From Pediococcus sp. (GTDB lineage Bacteria; Bacillota; Bacilli; Lactobacillales; Lactobacillaceae), in the NCBI GenBank assembly GCA_022712335.1, contig JALAGR010000150.1, forward strand, positions 1 through 6,977: a stretch of DNA of 6,977 nucleotides, in the 5' to 3' direction. Shown one piece after another: positions 1-6,731 of the stretch. The first letter of the stretch is position 1; each line of letters starts with the position of its first letter. Below the pieces are notes generated by a model. It saw only the letters and a program-made list of their open reading frames with translations. It searched no databases and was not told the DNA's origin. A program made the translations under genes and the position numbers.

Positions 1-2634
1 GAAAAGGTCGCTCAAAATTTGGGGACTGATTCTGAGCTCGGTCTGACTGAAAAAGAAGCTGGGGAACGACTTAAAAAGTACGGACCCAACGCGTTGATCG
101 AGAAAAAGCAAAGCAATTTAATTAGGTTTCTAAAGCAATTTAATAATAGTATTATTTATATTTTAATTTTAGCTGCAGTTGCCACGTTTGTTTTGAAAGA
201 ATATTCAGATTCGATTGTTATTGGAATGGTGGTAATTATTAATGCCCTAATTGGGTATTTCCAAGAGGTAAAAGCCTCAAGTGCAATTGATAAAATTAAA
301 CAAATGCTTCAAATTGAAGCAACTGTTATTCGTGATGGACGACGTACAGATGTCCCTGCGGAAAATTTAGTTGTAGGGGATGTTGTCTTCCTTGAAGCGG
401 GCGATAATGTTCCAGCTGATTTAAGAATTATTGATGCAGATAATTTAAAAATTCAAGAATCAATTTTAACCGGAGAAGCTGACTCAGTTTTGAAAAATAC
501 GGAGAAGCTACCGGAAAGAACTACTTTAGGTGACCAAACCAACATGGCGTTTACGTCAACGGCGGTTACCAATGGTAGTGGATTAGGAATCGTAGTGGCG
601 ACAGCAACGGACACTGAATTAGGACGAATCAGTTCTAGCGTGGAAGAAGTTGGTTCAAAGACAACGCCATTAATGCGTGAGATTAACGGATTAGGTAAGT
701 ACATTTCATACGGAATTGTGATTGTCGCAATGTTAGTTGGAATTTACGGATTTACGACTAGAATTTATTCATTACCTGTCCTAGTGATTGCCTTAATTAC
801 AATGATTGTTGGTTCCTTACCTGAAGGTCTTCCAGCTAGCACCTCTGTAGTTTTAGCGATGGGTGTCGGAAAGATGACCAAGCAAAATGCCATCATGAAG
901 TCACTTCCATCGGTGGAAACGTTAGGAGCAGTGAATGTCATTGCTACTGATAAAACAGGAACGCTAACTAAAAATGAAATGACGATTGAAGAGGTTATTA
1001 CGAAGCAAGGTACTTATGAAATAACAGGTACCGGATATCAGCCGCATGGTGAAATTCGTTTTAATGGACAAGTGATCGATGTTAACCAGCATGAAGACTT
1101 AAGAAAATTAATTATTACGGGACATGAAGCTAACGATACAACCTTAGCTAAAGAAGATGGAACTTGGATTATCAATGGTGAACCAACTGATGGAGCCTTC
1201 TTAACTTTAGCTAACAAAGCATTTCATCAACAGGTACCGTACTGGGAAGAAATCGACAAGATTCCGTTTGATTCAGATTATCGTTACATCGCTGAGTTGA
1301 GTCAGAGTCCTAAGGGTGAACGCAAGATTTTAGTGAAAGGTTCTCCAGACAAAATCTTTAAAATGGCTGCAATCGACGATGCGACATTTGACGCAGAATA
1401 TTGGTATAACAAGGTTTCTGAGGTTGCTCAAAAGGGGCATCGAGTTGTTGCGGTGGCTTACAAAGAAGTCGAAGATACTAAAGAAACGGTTGAACATGAA
1501 GATTTAAATCGTGGGATGCGTTTCTTAGGAATTGCTGGATTAATTGACCCACCACGTGAAGAAACAATCGTAGCACTTCATGAGATGCAAAAAGCGGGCG
1601 TTAAGGTAAAAATGATTACTGGTGACCATCCCGAAACAGCGTCGGCAATTGCTGAAAAACTTGGTTTGGATGATCAAATTTCTGCTATTACTGGTGCAGA
1701 AATCAATGAAATGGATGACGACCAACTTAAAAATATTATTCAAGATTACAATGTTTTTGCGAGAACGACACCTAATGATAAATTGCGAATCGTCCAAGCC
1801 TACCAAGCTAACAACTTGGTAACGGCAATGACGGGAGATGGCGTCAATGATGCGCCTGCCTTGAAGCGCGCAGACATCGGGATTGCTATGGGTATCAAAG
1901 GTACGGACGTTGCTAAAGAATCTGCTGATATGGTATTGACGGATGATAATTTTGCGACGTTGACTAAAGCAATCAAAGAAGGTCGCCGCGTTTATGACAA
2001 TATCAAGAAGACGATTCGTTTCTTATTGCCAACCAGTTTTGCTGAAGGATTGATTGTATTACTTTCAATTTTGGCACAACAAGATTTGCCATTAGTTCCA
2101 ACTCAATTATTGTGGATCAACATGGTATCCGCAATTACGATTCAATTTGCGTTTCTCTTTGAACCGGCAGAAGAAGGAATCATGGAACGAAAACCACGTC
2201 CAGCTGGAAAGTCGTTCTTAAATAAGGCGGATGTAATTCAAATTATTTACGTTTCAATTCTAATTGCTGGGCTGGGAATTGTAGGATATGACTGGTTGAT
2301 TGACCACGGAATTAGCGAGATGGTCGCAAGTACCGTGACGGTTAATACAATCGTATTTGGTAAAATTTTCTACCTATTTAATTTACGAACACCAAAGCCA
2401 GCCTTCTCTAAAGACGTCTTGAGAAATCTTCACGCCTTTTGGATAATTGCAGTGCTATTAGTGTTACAATTTGCTTTAACGTATGTTCCATTCATGCAAT
2501 CGATCTTTAGTACAGCTTCGATGGGATGGATTCAATGGTTAATTCCAATTGCTGCTGGAATCATCGTATTGATCGTGACGGAAGTGGATAAATATTTCCA
2601 TCCAGCTCACTTCCAGCAAGTTCATTCAGAATAA
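1..2634 (+). CDS. P-type cation-transporting ATPase (P2-like, HAD-IC family), 5' end cut by window
   Basis: Membrane pump that couples ATP hydrolysis to cation movement through an aspartyl-phosphate intermediate. The frame is open from base 1, and the first residues already match the N-terminal cation-ATPase domain (GLTEKEAGERLKKYGPN). The TTG at 19 is therefore probably internal, and roughly 10-20 residues are missing. There are 877 codons in the window, close to the usual length. Motifs, numbered from base 1: TGEA of the actuator domain at 157-160 (Ser of the usual TGES replaced), PEGLP in M4 at 274-278, phosphorylated Asp317 in DKTGT, KGSP at 446-449 in the nucleotide domain, TGDGVNDAP at 611-619. 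Ten membrane segments can be drawn (two, two, then six). M5 reads TSFAEG and M6 WINMVSA, so positions equal to SERCA Asn768 and Asp800 are Ser679 and Ala711. The ion is therefore uncertain and a classical Ca2+ pump is unlikely. No terminator follows; the next gene starts 32 bases on. Confidence 0.95.
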   Translation, partial: EKVAQNLGTDSELGLTEKEAGERLKKYGPNALIEKKQSNLIRFLKQFNNSIIYILILAAVATFVLKEYSDSIVIGMVVIINALIGYFQEVKASSAIDKIKQMLQIEATVIRDGRRTDVPAENLVVGDVVFLEAGDNVPADLRIIDADNLKIQESILTGEADSVLKNTEKLPERTTLGDQTNMAFTSTAVTNGSGLGIVVATATDTELGRISSSVEEVGSKTTPLMREINGLGKYISYGIVIVAMLVGIYGFTTRIYSLPVLVIALITMIVGSLPEGLPASTSVVLAMGVGKMTKQNAIMKSLPSVETLGAVNVIATDKTGTLTKNEMTIEEVITKQGTYEITGTGYQPHGEIRFNGQVIDVNQHEDLRKLIITGHEANDTTLAKEDGTWIINGEPTDGAFLTLANKAFHQQVPYWEEIDKIPFDSDYRYIAELSQSPKGERKILVKGSPDKIFKMAAIDDATFDAEYWYNKVSEVAQKGHRVVAVAYKEVEDTKETVEHEDLNRGMRFLGIAGLIDPPREETIVALHEMQKAGVKVKMITGDHPETASAIAEKLGLDDQISAITGAEINEMDDDQLKNIIQDYNVFARTTPNDKLRIVQAYQANNLVTAMTGDGVNDAPALKRADIGIAMGIKGTDVAKESADMVLTDDNFATLTKAIKEGRRVYDNIKKTIRFLLPTSFAEGLIVLLSILAQQDLPLVPTQLLWINMVSAITIQFAFLFEPAEEGIMERKPRPAGKSFLNKADVIQIIYVSILIAGLGIVGYDWLIDHGISEMVASTVTVNTIVFGKIFYLFNLRTPKPAFSKDVLRNLHAFWIIAVLLVLQFALTYVPFMQSIFSTASMGWIQWLIPIAAGIIVLIVTEVDKYFHPAHFQQVHSE

Positions 2635-2655
2635 GAATAATTGGAACTACTTTAC

Positions 2656-2661
2656 AGGAGG
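2656..2661 (+). promoter_or_regulatory. Ribosome binding site of the MacB-type gene
   Basis: Perfect AGGAGG five bases before the ATG at 2667. It fixes that start and lies in the 32-base gap after the ATPase stop, supporting translation from a shared transcript. Confidence 0.9.
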
Positions 2662-2666
2662 AAAAG

Positions 2667-4604
2667 ATGAGTTTATTAGAGATTCGAGATGTTCATAAAT
2701 CCTATTTTCTAGGAAATCAAGAATTTAAAGTTTTAAAAGGAATCAATCTCCAATTCGATCGAGGCGAATTTGTTTCAATTTTAGGAGAATCTGGTGGAGG
2801 AAAGTCGACTTTGATGAATATCATCGGTGGACTGGACAACCAATATGACGGGGATATTGTTTATAATGGACAATCACTCCATTCTGCAAAATCTAAGGTA
2901 CTAGACGCTTATCGTAGAGAAAATATTGGATTCATTTTCCAAAGTTTTAACTTGATTAGCCATTTGAACATCTTGGACAATGTGATGGTTTCGCTAGAGA
3001 TGACGAAGCTTTCACACTCAAAGCGCGTCCAACGTGCTAAAGAGTTGCTAGAACGCGTTGGATTGAAAGATCATATGCGTAAGCATCCTAATCAGCTTTC
3101 TGGTGGTCAAAAACAACGTGTAGCAATCGCACGTGCGTTGGCTGGAGATCCAGATGTTATCATCGCTGATGAACCTACAGGAGCCTTAGATAGTCAAAAT
3201 ACTAAAGAAGTGCTAGAAATTTTGGAATCAATTGCTAAGGATGGAAAGTTAGTCATTGCTGTAACCCATTCGCAAGAAGTGGCTGATTTTGGTACACGCG
3301 TGGTGCATTTAGACGACGGTGTAATCCATGGTGAGGCGGAACTTCGTAGCGCATATCCACTTCCTAATACTGAAAAAACATTAGTACCGAAGCATTTAAC
3401 ATTTATCGCTTCATTACAAATGGCGTTGAAACACATGAGTTACAATCTGAAACGCAACCTACTAATTATTTTTGGTGCTTCGATTGGGATTTTTTCAGTG
3501 ATTTTGATGTTGGGATTGGGAAATGGTGTTACGGGTTATATGAATGACCAAATTTCATCGCAAATTAATCCGACGGCTGTTCAGGTAGCCAAAAACGTTA
3601 CCCAAGAACAAATGGAAAATGGTGAGACGGCTGATTTGTCAGATACCGACTACAATCGAATGGATAAAATTAAAAATGTTAAATCGGTTGAACGGGGATA
3701 TTATCTTCAATCCGCAAAGGCTGTAAGAGATAAGAAATCAACTACTCTTCAAATGTTACAAACGTGGAATAAAACAGAACGTGAAGGCGATATTAAATAT
3801 GGTAGCAAGCCAAGTAACGGTGAAATTTTATTAGACAAAGCGACTGCTAAAAAGTTTGATAAAAAATACAAAAACGTAGTTGGTAAAAAGATTACGGTTT
3901 ACATCACAACGGTTAACAGTAAGAAACAACCTGTTCAACTTCAAAAAGAAGTTACCGTTTCAGGTGTGATTACTTCTGGTACAAGTGCCATTAACTACGA
4001 TACATTGAAGCAAATGTTTGAAGCAAAGGATTTAGGATTCAAGCCTAACTTCTTCACGGTTAATGTAAATACTACACAAAACGTTAAAGGCGTTCAAAAC
4101 AAAATTAAGAATTACAAACATACTGTTAAAGGTAAGAAACAAGCTCAATATACAATCACAGGTGTTGGTGCAGTGCTGGATTCGTTGAACACTTACATCA
4201 TGTTAGCCTTTTATGTGTTAGCTGGAATTGCCGGAATTTCACTGTTAGTATCGGCAATTATGATTATTGTAGTACTTTATATTAGTGTTTCTGAACGAAC
4301 AAAAGAAATTGGAATTCTTCGAGCAATCGGTGCGCGTCGTAAGGATATTCGTAACCTATTTGTTTCAGAAGCGTTCTTCTTGGGATTGTTCTCAAGTCTC
4401 CTAGGTTCAGCATTTGCGCTTTTGGCACAATGGGGAGTGAACTCGATTTCAACGAAGCATATCGACTTTGCGATTATCGGGATTGCACCTGGATATCTAA
4501 TTTTTGGGGTAGTAATTAGTATTATTATCAGCTTGTTGGCGGCATTTACACCATCAAGAAAGGCATCGAAGTTGGATCCGGTGGAAGCATTGTCGGCGGA
4601 ATAA
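2667..4604 (+). CDS. MacB-type ABC transporter, fused ATPase and FtsX-like permease
   Basis: A 645-residue half-transporter expected to dimerise in the cytoplasmic membrane. In this family ATP hydrolysis drives mechanical movement of an extracytoplasmic domain, exporting peptides, antibiotics or lipids. The ATPase occupies residues 1-225: Walker A GESGGGKST (40-48), Q-loop Gln92, LSGGQ (144-148), Walker B with Asp168-Glu169 followed by PTGALD, and switch His201, all intact. Next come a first membrane helix (about 264-285), an extracytoplasmic domain (about 290-507) rich in lysine, and three helices (about 510-540, 566-590, 606-630). The FtsX hallmark SERTKEIGILRAIGA sits between the second and third. 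Length matches MacB (about 650). It follows the P-type ATPase by 32 bases and ends in tandem stops (TAATAA). No membrane-fusion partner (MacA/YknX) or two-component system lies in the window, so the substrate is unknown. A ten-helix BceB-type permease is ruled out by topology. Confidence 0.93.
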   Translation: MSLLEIRDVHKSYFLGNQEFKVLKGINLQFDRGEFVSILGESGGGKSTLMNIIGGLDNQYDGDIVYNGQSLHSAKSKVLDAYRRENIGFIFQSFNLISHLNILDNVMVSLEMTKLSHSKRVQRAKELLERVGLKDHMRKHPNQLSGGQKQRVAIARALAGDPDVIIADEPTGALDSQNTKEVLEILESIAKDGKLVIAVTHSQEVADFGTRVVHLDDGVIHGEAELRSAYPLPNTEKTLVPKHLTFIASLQMALKHMSYNLKRNLLIIFGASIGIFSVILMLGLGNGVTGYMNDQISSQINPTAVQVAKNVTQEQMENGETADLSDTDYNRMDKIKNVKSVERGYYLQSAKAVRDKKSTTLQMLQTWNKTEREGDIKYGSKPSNGEILLDKATAKKFDKKYKNVVGKKITVYITTVNSKKQPVQLQKEVTVSGVITSGTSAINYDTLKQMFEAKDLGFKPNFFTVNVNTTQNVKGVQNKIKNYKHTVKGKKQAQYTITGVGAVLDSLNTYIMLAFYVLAGIAGISLLVSAIMIIVVLYISVSERTKEIGILRAIGARRKDIRNLFVSEAFFLGLFSSLLGSAFALLAQWGVNSISTKHIDFAIIGIAPGYLIFGVVISIIISLLAAFTPSRKASKLDPVEALSAE

Positions 4605-4650
4605 TAAGAGTGTGGAAAAAAACGGGTTGTCTTTGAGGATTAATGTAAGG

Positions 4651-4683
4651 TAAATATAAATCCGGATTATGGATTTGTGTTTA
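4651..4683 (+). other. 13-bp RNA hairpin in the 3' region of the transporter transcript
   Basis: Arm 4651-4663 (TAAATATAAATCC) pairs with 4671-4683 (GGATTTGTGTTTA) across all 13 positions, two of them G-U, leaving the loop GGATTAT. The two wobbles work only in RNA copied from the plus strand. No T-run follows, so it is not a terminator. It could stabilise the 3' end of the mRNA or belong to a small RNA. The rest of 4605-4730 shows nothing else I can support. Confidence 0.5.
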
Positions 4684-4730
4684 ACTTGGATTAACCGGAG
4701 AGGACAGGTTTTTGGAACAGATTTCAAATC

Positions 4731-4767
4731 AAAAGCTCATGACAAATTACTGTCATGAGCTTTTTTT
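4731..4767 (+). terminator. Intrinsic terminator after the MacB-type gene
   Basis: Perfect 14-bp stem, 4731-4744 (AAAAGCTCATGACA) with 4751-4764, loop AATTAC, and a run of seven T at 4761-4767. It closes the ATPase/MacB transcript about 127 bases after the stop codon. On the minus strand only a four-T run follows the stem, so it is mainly a plus-strand signal. Confidence 0.93.
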
Positions 4768-4816
4768 GGTGAATTTAGGCGTCTAATGAATAAAGTTTAA
4801 AAATAATTTATTAAGA

Positions 4817-4876
4817 ATGGAAATCTCACTTCTAGCCGTTTTGGTAGGGTTACCAATCATATTAAAGATGCCGTGA
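4817..4876 (+). CDS. Possible leader peptide, 19 codons, hydrophobic
   Basis: ATG at 4817 to TGA at 4874-4876 would encode MEISLLAVLVGLPIILKMP. It lies between the upstream terminator and the ABC-F gene and ends 10 bases before the hairpin at 4887-4910, a position typical of leader ORFs in ribosome-controlled attenuators. Against it, no Shine-Dalgarno sequence precedes the ATG (upstream is TTTATTAAGA) and no clear promoter is visible. An even shorter ATG frame (MNKV, 4786-4800) lies upstream behind a weak AGG. Chance is a serious alternative for an ORF this short. Confidence 0.2.
   Translation: MEISLLAVLVGLPIILKMP
4841..4856 (+). other. Small hairpin inside the leader
   Basis: TTGGTA (4841-4846) and TACCAA (4851-4856) form a perfect 6-bp stem with the loop GGGT. 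It lies inside the possible leader ORF. It is short, and I list it only because two further hairpins follow before the ABC-F start. Confidence 0.3.
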
Positions 4877-4886
4877 ACAAAAGGTT

Positions 4887-4910
4887 TTGGACAGCAATAA
4901 GGTTGTCCAA
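4887..4910 (+). promoter_or_regulatory. Leader hairpin, candidate anti-antiterminator
   Basis: TTGGACAGC (4887-4895) pairs with GTTGTCCAA (4902-4910): nine pairs including one G-U, loop AATAAG. No T-run follows. The 3' arm contains TTGTCC (4903-4908), exactly complementary to GGACAA (4952-4957) in the next hairpin, so the two pairings exclude each other. A DNA operator is an alternative reading, since the outer seven bases of each arm are a perfect inverted repeat. Confidence 0.45.
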
Positions 4911-4950
4911 CAACAATAGGTATGGTAAATTAAACAGACTGGTAGAAATT

Positions 4951-4983
4951 GGGACAAGACTTTGTTTTGCCTCTTTTTCTTTT
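4951..4983 (+). terminator. Terminator-like hairpin just upstream of the ABC-F gene, candidate attenuator
   Basis: GGGACAAGAC (4951-4960) pairs with GTTTTGCCTC (4964-4973): ten positions with two G-U pairs and one A-C mismatch, loop TTT. The T-rich tail TTTTTCTTTT follows at 4974-4983. This is the shape of a moderate intrinsic terminator. It ends 12 bases before the ribosome binding site of the ABC-F gene, leaving no room for a separate promoter. If it works, transcripts reaching that gene must read through it, which makes it an attenuator. The mismatch and small loop lower confidence. Confidence 0.5.
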
Positions 4984-4994
4984 GTCTACAACAT

Positions 4995-4999
4995 GGAGG
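4995..4999 (+). promoter_or_regulatory. Ribosome binding site of the ABC-F gene
   Basis: GGAGG lies six bases before the ATG at 5006. It decides between that ATG and an out-of-frame ATG at 4993, which overlaps the site itself and gives only a nine-codon frame. Confidence 0.85.
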
Positions 5000-5005
5000 A
5001 ACTAA

Positions 5006-6628
5006 ATGATAACTGTAAATGATATGAGCATGCAATTTTCTGATCGTAAATTGTATAGCGATGTTAATTTGAAATTCACCCCCGGTAACTGTTACGGAAT
5101 CATTGGAGCTAACGGTGCGGGTAAATCAACATTTTTAAAAATATTAGAAGGTAAACTTCAACCAACATCTGGTAATGTTAGCATTTCACCTAACGAACGG
5201 ATGTCGAGTTTGAACCAGGACCATTATGCGTTCGAAGAATTTACCGTAATGAACACTGTGATTCAAGGTTACAAGAAATTATACGAAGTAATGCAAGCTA
5301 AGGATGCTTTGTATGCAAAGGAAGATTTCACCGAAGAAGATGGAATGAAGGCTGCTGATTTAGAAGCTGAATTTGCTGAAATGGATGGTTGGAATGCCGA
5401 AGCTGAAGCATCACAATTGTTACAACAATTAGGAATCAACGAAAGTCTTCACGATAGCAAAATGAGTGAATTGACTGAAGGTCAACGTATCAAGGTTCTT
5501 TTAGGACAAGCTTTGTTTGGTAAACCAGATATTTTGATTTTGGATGAACCAACTAACGGTCTTGATCCTAAGTCAATTAGCTGGTTAGAAGATTTCTTAG
5601 GCGATTTTCCTAACACAGTAATCGTGGTATCTCATGACCGTCATTTCTTGAATTCAGTATGTACAATGATGTGTGACGTTGACTTTGGTAAAATCGAGCT
5701 TTTTGTTGGTAACTATGATTTCTGGATGGAATCTAGTGCATTGGCTAAGCGTCTCCGCGAAAATGCCAATGCTAAAAAAGAAGAACAAATTAAAGAATTG
5801 CAAGAATTCGTTGCGCGCTTTAGTGCTAACGCATCGAAATCTAAGCAAGCTACTTCACGTAAGAAGCAATTAGAAAAAATCACTTTAGATGACCTCAAGC
5901 CATCTTCACGTAAGTATCCATTTATTCGTTTTGAACCGGAACGCGAAGTCGGAAATGACTTAGTTCGCGTTGATAAAGTTAGCAAGACTATCGATGGTGT
6001 AAAAATCCTTGATAACATTACTTTCACCGTACGACCAGGCGAAAAGGCTGCTATTTTGAGTCAAAATGACTTGGCTTCCACAGTCTTGATGCAAATTTTA
6101 GCTGGTGAAATCCAACCAGATAGTGGTTCTGTAACATGGGGACAAACTACGGAACGTAGTTATATTCCACGTGATATCAACAGTTACTTTGAAGACGATC
6201 GTTTCGATATTTTGGAATGGTTGCGTCAATACGCGCCAAAAGAAGAAAGTGACAACACGTTCCTTCGTGGCTTCCTTGGTAAAATGCTTTTCTCAGGAGA
6301 AGACGTTTTGAAGAAGGTTACTAAGCTTTCTGGTGGAGAAAAAGTACGCTGCATGATTTCGAAGACAATGTTAAGCAAGGCAAACGTCTTGATTCTAGAT
6401 GACCCAACTAACCATTTGGATTTGGAATCAATCACAGCATTGAATGAAGGTCTAACGAGCTACAAGAGTTCAATTATTATGACTTCTCATGATCACGAGT
6501 TTATTCAAACAATTGCTGATCATATTATCGAAGTTTCTGATAAAGGATCTGTTGATCGCGCTGAAACAACTTATGATGAATTTTTAAATCATAAAGCTAT
6601 TCAGGAACAAGTAAGTAAGTTATATTAA
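5006..6628 (+). CDS. ykpA: ABC-F family ATPase, YkpA/YbiT type
   Basis: Soluble protein of 540 residues with two ATPase domains and no membrane segment. ABC-F proteins bind the ribosomal E site and act on stalled or antibiotic-bound ribosomes; the exact role of the YkpA/YbiT group is not settled. The start MITVNDMSMQFSDRKL, the linker with SANASKSKQATSRKK (about 235-310, charged and helical) and the total length match Bacillus YkpA as I recall it. Domain 1: Walker A GANGAGKST (34-42), degenerate signature LTEGQR (156-161), Walker B Asp180-Glu181 in DEPTNGLD, His210. Domain 2: Walker A replaced by SQNDLASTV (352-360) with Ser where Lys is expected, signature LSGGEK (441-446) intact, Walker B DDPTNHLD with Asp466 replacing the catalytic Glu, His495. 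ATP site 1 thus looks active and site 2 degenerate. The gene stands alone between terminators, behind a possible attenuator. The symbol follows the Bacillus relative. Confidence 0.93.
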   Translation: MITVNDMSMQFSDRKLYSDVNLKFTPGNCYGIIGANGAGKSTFLKILEGKLQPTSGNVSISPNERMSSLNQDHYAFEEFTVMNTVIQGYKKLYEVMQAKDALYAKEDFTEEDGMKAADLEAEFAEMDGWNAEAEASQLLQQLGINESLHDSKMSELTEGQRIKVLLGQALFGKPDILILDEPTNGLDPKSISWLEDFLGDFPNTVIVVSHDRHFLNSVCTMMCDVDFGKIELFVGNYDFWMESSALAKRLRENANAKKEEQIKELQEFVARFSANASKSKQATSRKKQLEKITLDDLKPSSRKYPFIRFEPEREVGNDLVRVDKVSKTIDGVKILDNITFTVRPGEKAAILSQNDLASTVLMQILAGEIQPDSGSVTWGQTTERSYIPRDINSYFEDDRFDILEWLRQYAPKEESDNTFLRGFLGKMLFSGEDVLKKVTKLSGGEKVRCMISKTMLSKANVLILDDPTNHLDLESITALNEGLTSYKSSIIMTSHDHEFIQTIADHIIEVSDKGSVDRAETTYDEFLNHKAIQEQVSKLY

Positions 6629-6641
6629 AACGATTAAAAGT

Positions 6642-6689
6642 AAGAGGCTGTGGCATGTCTTGAATGTGTCACAGCCTCTTGACGTTTTT
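6642..6689 (+). terminator. First terminator after the ABC-F gene
   Basis: AAGAGGCTGTG (6642-6652) pairs perfectly with CACAGCCTCTT (6670-6680). The stem can extend inward to 17 pairs with three G-U, leaving the loop CTTGA. A run of five T follows at 6685-6689, four bases after the stem. The offset T-run makes it somewhat less standard, but it starts only 13 bases after the stop codon. In the minus direction the stem is followed by CTTTTAATCGTTTT, so weak two-way action is possible. Confidence 0.8.
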
Positions 6690-6731
6690 GTGCTAGAACA
6701 ATATTGTGAAAAAAGCACGGTGGCATTGATT

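Noticed and set aside
19..21. TTG at 19 as the start of the P-type ATPase
   Set aside because: The frame is open to base 1, and residues before and after it match the N-terminal domain of the family, so the true start is upstream of the window.
2667..4604. BceAB-type bacitracin exporter
   Set aside because: That system has a separate ATPase and a ten-helix permease. This is a fused protein with four helices.
4903..4931. Promoter TTGTCC, 17 bases, TAAATT upstream of the ABC-F gene
   Set aside because: Each hexamer matches the consensus at only four of six positions. If real it would start RNA near 4938 and leave out the A:B hairpin, weakening the attenuator model, so it should be tested, but the match is too weak to call.
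5713..6027. Minus-strand open frame of 104 codons
   Set aside because: It lies wholly inside the ABC-F gene, whose protein is clearly homologous along that stretch, and has no ribosome binding site; it is a shadow frame. The other antisense frames inside the three large genes are rejected for the same reason.
5006..6628. Calling the ABC-F gene an antibiotic-resistance determinant
   Set aside because: Its length, linker and N-terminus match the housekeeping YkpA/YbiT group rather than Vga, Lsa or Msr proteins, and nothing in the sequence shows a resistance-type interdomain loop.
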